Notes under the pieces: generated by a model
Seen by the model: the letters and a program-made list of their open reading frames with translations, nothing else
Told to the model about the DNA's origin: nothing
Database searches by the model: none
Assembly (NCBI GenBank): GCA_964017155.1
Contig: OZ024867.1
Location: forward strand, 14,783,500 to 14,847,499
Direction of reading: 5' to 3'
Origin: Oasisia sp. SBJ-2009
Lineage: Eukaryota > Annelida > Polychaeta > Sabellida > Siboglinidae
DNA: 64,000 nt
In this document: positions 38,301-51,700 of the stretch, in pieces
How positions within the stretch are numbered: the first letter of the stretch is position 1
Layout: the number at the start of each line of letters is the position of its first letter
Translations under genes and position numbers: made by a program

Positions 38301-40118
38301 CTTGGTGTGTAAGACATGGTGTGTTGGATATGGTGTATACGACATGGTGTGTAAGACTTAGTGTGTAAAACTTGGTGTGTAAGACATGGTGTGTAAGACC
38401 TGGTGTGTAAGACATGGTGTGTACGACATGGTGTGTAAGACTTGGTGTGTAAGACTCGGTGTGTAAGATTTGGTGTGTAAGACGTGGTGTGTAAGACTTG
38501 GTGTGAAAGACTTGGTGTGTAAGACTTGATGTGTAAGACTTGGTGTGTAAGACTTGGTGTGTAAGACACGGTGTGTAATACTTGATGTGTAAGACTTGAT
38601 GTGTAAGACTTGATGTGTAAGACTAGGTGTGTAAGACTTAATGTGTAAGACTTGGTGTGAAACACTTGATGTGTAAGACTTGGTGTGTAAGACTTGGTGT
38701 GTAAGACACGGTGTGTAATACTTGATGTGTAAGACTTGGTGTGTAAGACTCGGTGTGTAAGACTTGGTGTGTAAGACATGGTGTGTAAGACTTGGTGTGT
38801 AAGATATGGTGTGTAATACTTGATGTGTAAGACCTGGTGTGTAAGACTTGGTGTGTAAGACATGGTGTGTAATACTTGATGTGTAAGACTTGATGTGTAC
38901 GACATGGTGTGTAAGCCCTGGTGTGTAAGACATGGTGTGTAAGACCTGGTGTGTAAGACATGGTGTGTAAGACTTGGTGTGAAAGACTTGATGTGTAAGA
39001 CTTGATGTGTACGACTTGGTGTGTAAGACTTGGTGTGTAAGACATGGTGTGTAAGACTTGGTGTGTAATACTTGATATGTAAGATTTGATGTGTAAGACA
39101 TGGTGTGTAAGACATGGTGTGTAAGACTTGGTGTGTAAGACATGGTGTGTAAGACTTGGTGTGTAAGACTTGGTGTGAAAGACTTGATGTGTAAGACATG
39201 GTGTGTAAGACTTGCTGTGTAAGACTTGATGTGTAAGACTTGATGTGTATGACTTGGTGTGTAAGACTTGGTGTGTAAGACATGGTGTGTTATACTTGAT
39301 GTGTAAGATTTGATGTGTAAGACATGGTGTGTAAGACATGGTGTGTAAGACTTGGTGTGTAAGACATGGTGTGTAAGACTTGGTGTGTAAGACATTGTGT
39401 GTAAGACTTGGTGTGTAAGACGTGGTGTGTAAGACTTGGTGTGTAAGACTCGATGTGTAAGACATGGTGTTTAAGACATGGTGTGTAAGACATGGTGTGT
39501 AAGACCTGGTGTGTAAGACATGGTGTGTAAGGCCTGGTGTGTAAGACTTGGTGTGTAAGACTTGATGTGTAAGACTTGATGTGTAAGACTTGGTGTGTAA
39601 GACCAGGTGTGTAAGACTTGGTGTGGAAGACTTGTTGTGTACGACATGGTGTGTAAGACCTGGTGTGTAAGACATGGTGTGTAAGACCTGGTGTGTAAGA
39701 CATGGTGTGTAAGATTTGATGTGTAAGACTTGATGAGTAAGACTTGATGTGTAAGACTTGGTGTGTAAGACTTGGTGTGTAAGACATGGTGTGTAAGACT
39801 TGGTGTGTAAGACATGGTGTGCAAGACATGGTGTGTAAGACTTGGTGTGTAAGACATGGTGTGTAAGACTTGGTGTGTAAGACATGGTGTGTAAGACTTG
39901 GTGTGTAAGACTTGGTGTGTAAGACATGGTGTGTAAGACTTGGTGTGTAAGACATGGTGTGTAAGACTTGGTGTGAAAGACTTGGTGTGTAAGACTTGAT
40001 GTGTAATACTTGATGTGTAAGACTTGATGTGTAAGACTTGATGTGTAAGACTTGGTGTGTAAGACTTGATGTGTAAGACTTGGTGTGAAACACTTGATGT
40101 GTAAGACTTGATGTGTAA
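35364..40118 (+). repeat. 4,634-bp higher-order repeat, tandem copy 2
   Basis: Same order of variants as 30740-35364. Two differences noticed: G at 32153 is A at 36787, and G at 34006 is A at 38640. The second copy runs about 120 bp past one full period before diverging near 40118, where it has three ATGTGT units before the gtgagt unit and copy 1 has two. No gene. Confidence 0.93.
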
Positions 40119-43100
40119 GACTTGATGTGTAAGATTTGGTGAGTAAGACTTGGTGTGTAAGACTTGGTGTGTAAGACATGGTGTGTTATACTTGATGTGT
40201 AAGATTTGATGTGTAAGACAGGGTGTGAAAGACATGGTGTGTAAGACTTGGTGTGTAAGACATGGTGTGTAAGACTTGGTGTGTAAGACATGGTGTGTAA
40301 GACTTGGTGTGTAAGACATGGTGTGTAAGACATGGTGTGTAAGACTTGGTGTGTAACACATGGTGTGTAAGACTTGGTGTGTAAGACATGGTGTGTAGGA
40401 CATGGTGTGTAGGACATGGTGTGTAAGACTTGGTGTGTAAAACTTGGTGTGTAAGACATGGTGTGTAAGACCTGGTGTGTAAGACATGGTGTGTAAGACC
40501 TGGTGTGTAAGACATGGTGTGTAAGACTTGGTGTGTAAGACATGGTGTGTAAGACTTGGTGTGTAAGACATGGTGTGTAAGACTTGGTGTGTAAGATATG
40601 GTGTGTAATACTTGATATGTAAGATTTGGTGTGTAAGACATGGTGTGTAAGACTTGGTGTGTAAGACATGGTGTGTAAGACATGGTTTGTTGGACATGGT
40701 ATATACGACATGGTGTGTAAGACTTGGTGTGTAAAACTTGGTGTGTAAGACATGGTGTGTAAGACCTGGTGTGTAAGACATGGTGTGTACGACATGGTGT
40801 GTAAGACTTGGTGTGTAAGACTCGGTGTGTAAGACTTGGTGTGTAAGACATGGTGTGTAAGACTTGGTGTGAAAGACTTGGTGTGTAAGACTTGATGTGT
40901 AAGACTTGGTGTGTAAGACTTGGTGTGTAAGACATGGTGTGTAATACTTGATGTGTAAGACTTGATGTGTAAGACTTGATGTGTAAGACTTGGTGTGTAA
41001 GACTTGATGTGTAAGACTTGTTGTGAAACATTTGATGTGTAAGACTTGATGTGTAAGACTTGATGTGTAAGACTTGGTGAGTAAGACTTGGTGTGTAAGA
41101 CTTGGTGTGTAAGACATGGTGTGTTATACTTGATGTGTAAGATTTGATGTGTAAGACAGGGTGTGAAAGACATGGTGTGTAAGACTTGGTGTGTAAGACA
41201 TGGTGTGTAAGACTTGGTGTGTAAGACATGGTGTGTAAGACTTGGTGTGTAAGACATGGTGTGTAAGACTTGGTGTGTAAGATATGGTGTGTAATACTTG
41301 ATATATAAGACTTGGTGTGTAAGACATGGTGTGTAAGACTTGGTGTGTAAGACATGGTGTGTAAGACATGGTTTGTTGGACATGGTATATACGACATGGT
41401 GTGTAAGACTTGGTGTGTAAAACTTGGTGAGTAAGACTTGGTGTGTCAGACTTGGTGTGTAAGACATGGTGTGTTGTACTTGATGTGTAAGATTTGATGT
41501 GTAAGACAGGGTGTGAAAGACATGGTGTGTAAGACTTGGTGTGTAAGACATGGTGTGTAAGACTTGGTGTGTAAGACATGGTGTGTAATACTTGATGTGT
41601 AAGACTTGATGTGTACGACATGGTGTGTAAGCCCTGGTGAGTAAGACATGGTGTGTAAGACCTGGTGTGTAAGACATGGTGTGTAAGACTTGGTGTGACA
41701 GACTTGATGTGTAAGACTTGATGTGTACGACTTGGTGTGTAAAACTTGGTGTGTAAGACATGGTGTGTAAGACTTGGTGTGTAAGACTTGGTGTGAAAGA
41801 CTTGATGTGTAAGTCTTGATGTGTAAGACTTGATGTGTAAGACTTGGTGTGTAAGACTTGATGTGTAAGACTTGGTGTGAAAGACTTGATGTGTAAGACT
41901 TGATGTGTAAGACTTGATGTGTAAGACTTGGTGTGTAAGACTTGGTGTGTAAGACTTGGTGTGTAAGACATGGTGTGTAAGACTTGGTGTATAAGATATG
42001 GTGTGTAAGACATGGTGTGTAAGACTTGGTGTGTAAGACATGGTGTGTAAGACTTGGTGTGTAAGACATGGTGTGTAATACTTGATATGTAAGATTTGAT
42101 GTGTAAGACATGGTGTGTAAGACATGGTGTGTAAGACTTGCTGTGTAAGACATGGTGTGTAAGACTTGGTGTGTAAGACATGGTGTGTAAGACATGGTGT
42201 GTAAGACTTGGTGTGTAAGACATGGTGTGTAAGACTTGGTGTGTAAGACATGGTGTGTAAGACTTGGTGTGTAAGACATGGTGTGTAAGACATGGTGTAT
42301 AAGACCTGGTGTGTAACACATGGTGTGTAAGACTTGGTGTGTAAGACATGTTGTGTTGGACATGGTGTATACGACATGGTGTGTAAGACTTGGTGTGTAA
42401 AACTTGGTGTGTAAGACATGGTGTGTAAGACCTGGTGTGTAAGACATGGTGTGTACGATATGGTGTGTAAGACTTGGTGTGTAAGACTCGGTGTGTAAGA
42501 CTTGGTGTGTAAGACATGGTGTGTAAGACTTGGTGTGAAAGACTTGGTGTGTAAGACATGGTGTGTAATACTTGATGTGTAAGACTTGATGTGTAAGACT
42601 TGATGTGTAAGACTTGATGTGTAAGACTTGATGTGTAAGACTTGATGTGTAAGACATGGTGTGTAAGACTTGGTGTGTAAGATATGGTGTGTAATACTTG
42701 ATATGTAAGACTTGGTGTGTAAGACATGGTGCGTAAGACTTGGTGTGTAAGACATGGTGTGTAAGACATGGTGTGTAAGACTTGGTGTGTAACACATGGT
42801 GTGTAAGACTTGGTGTGTAAGACATGGTGTGTAGGACATGGTGTGTAGGACATGGTGTGTAAGACTTGGTGTGTAAAACTTGGTGTGTAAGACATGGTGT
42901 GTATGACCTGGTGTGCAAGACATGGTGTGTAAGACCTGGTGTGTAAGACATGGTGTGTAAGACTTGGTGTGTAAGACATGGTGTGTAAGACTTGGTGTGT
43001 AAGACATGTTGTGTAAGACTTGGTGTGTAAGATATGGTGTGTAATACTTGATATGTAAGACTTGGTGTGTAAGACATGGTGTGTAAGACTTGGTGTGTAA

Positions 43101-43770
43101 GACATGGTGTGTAAGACATGGTGTATAAGACCTGGTGTTTAACACATGGTGTGTAAGACTTGGTGTGTAAGACATGGTGTGTTGGACATGGTGTATACGA
43201 CATGGTGTGTAAGACTTGGTGTGTAAAACTTGGTGTGTAAGACATGGTGTGTAAGACCTGGTGTGTAAGACATGGTGTGTACGACATGGTGTGTAAGACT
43301 TGGTGTGTAAGACTCGGTGTGTAAGATTTGGTGTGTAAGACATGGTGTGTAAGACTTGGTGTGAAAGACTTGGTGTGTAAGACTTGATGTGTAAGACTTG
43401 GTGTGTAAGACTTGGTGTGTAAGACACGGTGTGTAATACTTGATGTGTAAGACTTGATGTGTAAGACTTGATGTGTAAGACTTGGTGTGTAAGACTTGAT
43501 GTGTAAGACTTGGTGTGAAACACTTGATGTGTAAGACTTGATGTGTAAGACTTGGTGAGTAAGACTTGGTGTGTAAGACTTGGTGTGTAAGACATGGTGT
43601 GTTATACTTGATGTGTAAGATTTGATGTGTAAGACAGGGTGTGAAAGACATGGTGTGTAAGACTTGGTGTGTAAGACATGGTGTGTAAGACTTGGTGTGT
43701 AAGACATGGTGTGTAATACTTGGTGTGTAAGACTTGATGTGTAAGACTTGGTGTTTACGACTTGGTGTGT
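40118..43770 (+). repeat. Higher-order block shared with 56.55-60.21 kb
   Basis: Matches 56554-60206 at a constant 16,436-bp offset (1,174 units). TTATAC pairs are 40186/56622, 41124/57560 and 43602/60038; TTGTAC 41474/57910; GTGTTTAAC 43139/59575; GTGTTTAC 43755/60191. It includes the gtgagt plus GTGTGTCAG seam near 41428-41452. Immediately after 43770 this copy lacks 84 bp (6 units) present in the 60.2-kb copy. Confidence 0.9.
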
Positions 43771-45326
43771 AAGACATGGTGTGAAACACTTGATGTGTAA
43801 GACTTGATGTGTAAGACTTGATGTGTAAGACTTGGTGAGTAAGACTTGGTGTGTAAGACTTGGTGTGTAAGACATGGTGTGTTATACTTGATGTGTAAGA
43901 TTTGATGTGTAAGACAGGGTGTGAAAGACATGGTGTGTAAGACTTGGTGTGTAAGACATGGTGTGTAAGACTTGGTGTGTAACACATGGTGTGTAAGACT
44001 TGGTGTGTAAGACATGGTGTGTAGGACATGGTGTGTAGGACATGGTGTGTAAGACTTGGTGTGTAAAACTTGGTGTGTAAGACATGGTGTGTAAGACCTG
44101 GTGTGTAAGACATGGTGTGTAAGACCTGGTGTGTAAGACATGGTGTATAAGACTTGGTGTGTAAGACATGGTGTGTAAGACTTGGTGTGTAAGACATGGT
44201 GTGTAAGACTTGGTGTGTAAGATATGGTGTGTAATACTTGATATGTAAGACTTGGTGTGTAAGACATGGTGTGTAAGACTTGGTGTGTAAGACATGGTGT
44301 GTAAGACATGGTGTATAAGACCTGGTGTGTAACACATGGTGTGTAAGACTTGGTGTGTAAGACATGGTGTGTTGGACATGGTGTATACGACATGGTGTGT
44401 AAGACTTGGTGTGTAAAACTTGGTGTGTAAGACATGGTGTGTAAGACCTGGTGTGTAAGACATGGTGTGTACGACATGGTGTGTAGGACTTGGTGTGTAA
44501 GACTCGGTGTGTAACACTTGGTGTGTAAGACATGGTGTGTAAGACTTGATGTGTAAGACTTGGTGTGAAACACTTGATGTGTAAGACTTGATGTGTAAGA
44601 CTTGATGTGTAAGACTTGGTGAGTAAGACTTGGTGTGTAAGACTTGGTGTGTAAGACATGGTGTGTTATACTTGATGTGTAAGATTTGATGTGTAAGACA
44701 GGGTGTGAAAGACATGGTGTGTAAGACTTGGTGTGTAAGACATGGTGTGTAAGACTTGGTGTGTAAGACATGGTGTGTAATACTTGGTGTGTAAGACTTG
44801 ATGTGTAAGACTTGGTGTTTAAGACTTGGTGTGTAAGACATGGTGTGTAATACTTGATGTGTAAGACTTGATGTGTAAGACTTGATGTTTAAGACTTGGT
44901 GTGTAAGACTTGATGTGTAAGACTTGGTGTGAAACACTTGATGTGTAAGACTTGATGTGTAAGACTTGATGTGTAAGACTTGGTGAGTAAGACTTGGTGT
45001 GTAAGACTTGGTGTGTAAGACATGGTGTGTTATACTTGATGTGTAAGATTTGATGTGTAAGACAGGGTGTGAAAGACATGGTGTGTAAGACTTGGTGTGT
45101 AAGACATGGTGTGTAAGACTTGGTGTGTAACACATGGTGTGTAAGACTTGGTGTGTAAGACATGGTGTGTAGGACATGGTGTGTAGGACATGGTGTGTAA
45201 GACTTGGTGTGTAAAACTTGGTGTGTAAGACATGGTGTGTAAGACCTGGTGTGTAAGACATGGTGTGTAAGACCTGGTGTGTAAGACATGGTGTATAAGA
45301 CTTGGTGTGTAAGACATGGTGTGTAA
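43770..45326 (+). repeat. Short 1.1-kb higher-order steps
   Basis: TTATAC sites at 43882, 44666 and 45030. 43602 to 43882 is 280 bp where other copies have 364 bp, because six units are missing; 44666 to 45030 is the usual 364 bp. The segment follows 31268-32700 in variant order, with whole-unit differences. It ends abruptly near 45326, where the unit order jumps into another block. Confidence 0.82.
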
Positions 45327-48300
45327 GATTTGATGTGTAAGACAGGGTGTGAAAGACATGGTGTGTAAGACTTGGTGTGTAAGACATGGTGTGTAAGACT
45401 TGGTGTGTAAGACATGGTGTGTAATACTTGATGTGTAAGACTTGATGTGTACGACATGGTGTGTAAGCCCTGGTGAGTAAGACATGGTGTGTAAGACCTG
45501 GTGTGTAAGACATGGTGTGTAAGACTTGGTGTGACAGACTTGATGTGTAAGACTTGATGTGTACGACTTGGTGTGTAAAACTTGGTGTGTAAGACATGGT
45601 GTGTAAGACTTGGTGTGTAAGACTTGGTGTGAAAGACTTGATGTGTAAGTCTTGATGTGTAAGACTTGATGTGTAAGACTTGGTGTGTAAGACTTGATGT
45701 GTAAGACTTGGTGTGAAAGACTTGATGTGTAAGACTTGATGTGTAAGACTTGATGTGTAAGACTTGGTGTGTAAGACTTGGTGTGTAAGACTTGGTGTGT
45801 AAGACATGGTGTGTAAGACTTGGTGTATAAGATATGGTGTGTAAGACATGGTGTGTAAGACTTGGTGTGTAAGACATGGTGTGTAAGACTTGGTGTGTAA
45901 GACATGGTGTGTACTACTTGATATGTAAGATTTGATGTGTAAGACATGGTGTGTAAGACATGGTGTGTAAGACTTGCTGTGTAAGACATGGTGTGTAAGA
46001 CTTGGTGTGTAAGACATGGTGTGTAAGACATGGTGTGTAAGACTTGGTGTGTAAGACATGGTGTGTAAGACTTGGTGTGTAAGACATGGTGTGTAAGACT
46101 TGGTGTGTAAGACATGGTGTGTAAGACATGGTGTATAAGACCTGGTGTGTAACACATGGTGTGTAAGACTTGGTGTGTAAGACATGTTGTGTTGGACATG
46201 GTGTATACGACATGGTGTGTAAGACTTGGTGTGTAAAACTTGGTGTGTAAGACATGGTGTGTAAGACCTGGTGTGTAAGACATGGTGTGTACGATATGGT
46301 GTGTAAGACTTGGTGTGTAAGACTCGGTGTGTAAGACTTGGTGTGTAAGACATGGTGTGTAAGACTTGGTGTGAAAGACTTGGTGTGTAAGACATGGTGT
46401 GTAATACTTGATGTGTAAGACTTGATGTGTAAGACTTGATGTGTAAGACTTGATGTGTAAGACTTGATGTGTAAGACTTGATGTGTAAGACATGGTGTGT
46501 AAGACTTGGTGTGTAAGATATGGTGTGTAATACTTGATATGTAAGACTTGGTGTGTAAGACATGGTGCGTAAGACTTGGTGTGTAAGACATGGTGTGTAA
46601 GACATGGTGTGTAAGACTTGGTGTGTAACACATGGTGTGTAAGACTTGGTGTGTAAGACATGGTGTGTAGGACATGGTGTGTAGGACATGGTGTGTAAGA
46701 CTTGGTGTGTAAAACTTGGTGTGTAAGACATGGTGTGTATGACCTGGTGTGCAAGACATGGTGTGTAAGACCTGGTGTGTAAGACATGGTGTGTAAGACT
46801 TGGTGTGTAAGACATGGTGTGTAAGACTTGGTGTGTAAGACATGTTGTGTAAGACTTGGTGTGTAAGATATGGTGTGTAATACTTGATATGTAAGACTTG
46901 GTGTGTAAGACATGGTGTGTAAGACTTGGTGTGTAAGACATGGTGTGTAAGACATGGTGTATAAGACCTGGTGTTTAACACATGGTGTGTAAGACTTGGT
47001 GTGTAAGACATGGTGTGTTGGACATGGTGTATACGACATGGTGTGTAAGACTTGGTGTGTAAAACTTGGTGTGTAAGACATGGTGTGTAAGACCTGGTGT
47101 GTAAGACATGGTGTGTACGACATGGTGTGTAAGACTTGGTGTGTAAGACTCGGTGTGTAAGATTTGGTGTGTAAGACATGGTGTGTAAGACATGGTGTGT
47201 AAGACTTGGTGTGTAAAACTTGGTGAGTAAGACTTGGTGTGTCAGACTTGGTGTGTAAGACATGGTGTGTTGTACTTGATGTGTAAGATTTGATGTGTAA
47301 GACAGGGTGTGAAAGACATGGTGTGTAAGACTTGGTGTGTAAGACATGGTGTGTAAGACTTGGTGTGTAAGACATGGTGTGTAATACTTGATGTGTAAGA
47401 CTTGATGTGTACGACATGGTGTGTAAGCCCTGGTGAGTAAGACATGGTGTGTAAGACCTGGTGTGTAAGACATGGTGTGTAAGATTTGATGTGTAAGACT
47501 TGATGAGTAAGACTTGATGTGTAAGACTTGGTGTGTAAGACTTGGTGTGTAAGACATGGTGTGTAAGACTTGGTGTGTAAGACATGGTGTGCAAGACATG
47601 GTGTGTAAGACTTGGTGTGTAAGACATGGTGTGTAAGACTTGGTGTGTAAGACATGGTGTGTAAGACTTGGTGTGTAAGACTTGGTGTGTAAGACATGGT
47701 GTGTAAGACTTGGTGTGTAAGACATGGTGTGTAAGACTTGGTGTGAAAGACTTGGTGTGTAAGACTTGATGTGTAATACTTGATGTGTAAGACTTGATGT
47801 GTAAGACTTGATGTGTAAGACTTGGTGTGTAAGACTTGATGTGTAAGACTTGGTGTGAAACACTTGATGTGTAAGACTTGATGTGTAAGACTTGATGTGT
47901 AAGATTTGGTGAGTAAGACTTGGTGTGTAAGACTTGGTGTGTAAGACATGGTGTGTTATACTTGATGTGTAAGATTTGATGTGTAAGACAGGGTGTGAAA
48001 GACATGGTGTGTAAGACTTGGTGTGTAAGACATGGTGTGTAAGACTTGGTGTGTAAGACATGGTGTGTAAGACTTGGTGTGTAAGACATGGTGTGTAAGA
48101 CATGGTGTGTAAGACTTGGTGTGTAACACATGGTGTGTAAGACTTGGTGTGTAAGACATGGTGTGTAGGACATGGTGTGTAGGACATGGTGTGTAAGACT
48201 TGGTGTGTAAAACTTGGTGTGTAAGACATGGTGTGTAAGACCTGGTGTGTAAGACATGGTGTGTAAGACCTGGTGTGTAAGACATGGTGTGTAAGACTTG

Positions 48301-48765
48301 GTGTGTAAGACATGGTGTGTAAGACTTGGTGTGTAAGACATGGTGTGTAAGACTTGGTGTGTAAGACATGGTGTGTAAGACTTGGTGTGTAAGACATGGT
48401 GTGTAAGACATGGTTTGTTGGACATGGTATATACGACATGGTGTGTAAGACTTGGTGTGTAAAACTTGGTGAGTAAGACTTGGTGTGTCAGACTTGGTGT
48501 GTAAGACATGGTGTGTTGTACTTGATGTGTAAGATTTGATGTGTAAGACAGGGTGTGAAAGACATGGTGTGTAAGACTTGGTGTGTAAGACATGGTGTGT
48601 AAGACTTGGTGTGTAAGACATGGTGTGTAATACTTGATGTGTAAGACTTGATGTGTACGACATGGTGTGTAAGCCCTGGTGAGTAAGACATGGTGTGTAA
48701 GACCTGGTGTGTAAGACATGGTGTGTAAGACTTGGTGTGACAGACTTGATGTGTAAGACTTGATG
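45327..48765 (+). repeat. Mosaic zone of short blocks from different sources
   Basis: 45327-47190 follows 41491-43354 (offset 3,836 bp; TGACAG 41697/45533, TTGCTG 42141/45977, GTGTTTAAC 43139/46975), with a private ACTAC for ATAC change at 45914. 47209-47480 repeats the TTGTAC seam (47270), like 41415-41690. 47483-48366 follows 39713-40596 (offset 7,770 bp; TTATAC 40186/47956). 48400-48760 is a second TTGTAC seam (48516), 1,246 bp after the first. Then the order switches again at about 48765. Confidence 0.82.
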
Positions 48766-51700
48766 TGTAAGACACGGTGTGTAATACTTGATGTGTAAGA
48801 CTTGATGTGTAAGACTTGATGTGTAAGACTTGGTGTGTAAGACTTGATGTGTAAGACTTGGTGTGAAACACTTGATGTGTAAGACTTGATGTTTAAGACT
48901 TGGTGAGTAAGACTTGGTGTGTAAGACTTGGTGTGTAAGACATGGTGTGTTATACTTGATGTGTAAGATTTGATGTGTAAGACAGGGTGTGAAAGACATG
49001 GTGTGTAAGACTTGGTGTGTAAGACATGGTGTGTAAGACTTGGTGTGTAAGACATGGTGTGTAATACTTGGTGTGTAAGACTTGATGTGTAAGACTTGGT
49101 GTTTACGACTTGGTGTGTAAGACATGGTGTGTAATACTTGATGTGTAAGACTTGATGTGTAAGACTTGATGTGTAAGACTTGGTGTGTAAGACTTGATGT
49201 GTAAGACTTGGTGTGAAACACTTGATGTGTAAGACTTGATGTGTAAGACTTGATGTGTAAGACTTGGTGAGTAAGACTTGGTGTGTAAGACTTGGTGTGT
49301 AAGACATGGTGTGTTATACTTGATGTGTAAGATTTGATGTGTAAGACAGGGTGTGAAAGACATGGTGTGTAAGACTTGGTGTGTAAGACATGGTGTGTAA
49401 GACTTGGTGTGTAACACATGGTGTGTAAGACTTGGTGTGTAAGACATGGTGTGTAGGACATGGTGTGTAGGACATGGTGTGTAAGACTTGGTGTGTAAAA
49501 CTTGGTGTGTAAGACATGGTGTGTAAGACCTGGTGTGTAAGACATGGTGTGTAAGACCTGGTGTGTAAGACATGGTGTATAAGACTTGGTGTGTAAGACA
49601 TGGTGTGTAAGACTTGGTGTGTAAGACATGGTGTGTAAGACTTGGTGTGTAAGATATGGTGTGTAATACTTGATATGTAAGACTTGGTGTGTAAGACATG
49701 GTGTGTAAGACTTGGTGTGTAAGACATGGTGTGTAAGACATGGTGTATAAGACCTGGTGTGTAACACATGGTGTGTAAGACTTGGTGTGTAAGACATGGT
49801 GTGTTGGACATGGTGTATACGACATGGTGTGTAAGACTTGGTGTGTAAAACTTGGTGTGTAAGACATGGTGTGTAAGACCTGGTGTGTAAGACATGGTGT
49901 GTACGACATGGTGTGTAGGACTTGGTGTGTAAGACTCGGTGTGTAACACTTGGTGTGTAAGACATGGTGTGTAAGACTTGATGTGTAAGACTTGGTGTGA
50001 AACACTTGATGTGTAAGACTTGATGTGTAAGACTTGATGTGTAAGACTTGGTGAGTAAGACTTGGTGTGTAAGACTTGGTGTGTAAGACATGGTGTGTTA
50101 TACTTGATGTGTAAGATTTGATGTGTAAGACAGGGTGTGAAAGACATGGTGTGTAAGACTTGGTGTGTAAGACATGGTGTGTAAGACTTGGTGTGTAAGA
50201 CATGGTGTGTAATACTTGGTGTGTAAGACTTGATGTGTAAGACTTGGTGTTTAAGACTTGGTGTGTAAGACATGGTGTGTAATACTTGATGTGTAAGACT
50301 TGATGTGTAAGACTTGATGTGTAAGACTTGGTGTGTAAGACTTGATGTGTAAGACTTGGTGTGAAACACTTGATGTGTAAGACTTGATGTGTAAGACTTG
50401 ATGTGTAAGACTTGGTGAGTAAGACTTGGTGTGTAAGACTTGGTGTGTAAGACATGGTGTGTTATACTTGATGTGTAAGATTTGATGTGTAAGACAGGGT
50501 GTGAAAGACATGGTGTGTAAGACTTGGTGTGTAAGACATGGTGTGTAAGACTTGGTGTGTAACACATGGTGTGTAAGACTTGGTGTGTAAGACATGGTGT
50601 GTAGGACATGGTGTGTAGGACATGGTGTGTAAGACTTGGTGTGTAAAACTTGGTGTGTAAGACATGGTGTGTAAGACCTGGTGTGTAAGACATGGTGTGT
50701 AAGACCTGGTGTGTAAGACATGGTGTATAAGACTTGGTGTGTAAGACATGGTGTGTAAGACTTGGTGTGTAAGACATGGTGTGTAAGACTTGGTGTGTAA
50801 GATATGGTGTGTAATACTTGATATGTAAGACTTGGTGTGTAAGACATGGTGTGTAAGACTTGGTGTGTAAGACATGGTGTGTAAGACTTGGTGTGTAAGA
50901 TATGGTGTGTAATACTTGATATGTAAGACTTGGTGTGTAAGACATGGTGTGTAAGACTTGATGTGTAAGACTTGGTGTGAAACACTTGATGTGTAAGACT
51001 TGATGTGTAAGACTTGATGTGTAAGACTTGGTGAGTAAGACTTGGTGTGTAAGACTTGGTGTGTAAGACATGGTGTATTATACTTGATGTGTAAGATTTG
51101 ATGTGTAAGACAGGGTGTGAAAGACATGGTGTGTAAGACTTGGTGTGTAAGACATGGTGTGTAAGACTTGGTGTGTAAGACATGGTGTGTAAGACTTGGT
51201 GTGTAAGACATGGTGTGTAAGACATGGTGTGTAGGACATGGTGTGTAGGACATGGTGTGTAAGACTTGGTGTGTAAAACTTGGTGTGTAAGACATGGTGT
51301 GTATGACCTGGTGTGTAAGACATGGTGTGTAAGACCTGGTGTGTAAGACATGGTGTGTAAGACTTGGTGTGTAAGACATGGTGTGTAACACTTGGTGTGT
51401 AAGACATGGTGTGTAAGACTTGGTGTGTAAGATATGGTGTGTAATACTTGATATGTAAGACTTGGTGTGTAAGACATGGTGTGTAAGACTTGGTGTGTAA
51501 GACATGGTGTGTAAGACATGGTGTGTATGACCTGGTGTGTAAGACATGGTGTGTGAGACCTGGTGTGTAAGACATGGTGTGTAAGACTTGGTGTGTAAGA
51601 CATGGTGTGTAACACTTGGTGTGTAAGACATGGTGTGTAAGACTTGGTGTGTAAGATATGGTGTGTAATACTTGATATGTAAGACTTGGTGTGTAAGACA

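Noticed and set aside
30740..40118. Calling the near-identical 4,634-bp tandem copies a proven biological duplication
   Set aside because: Assembly of such arrays can duplicate segments. The two private substitutions argue for real copies but cannot settle it without reads.
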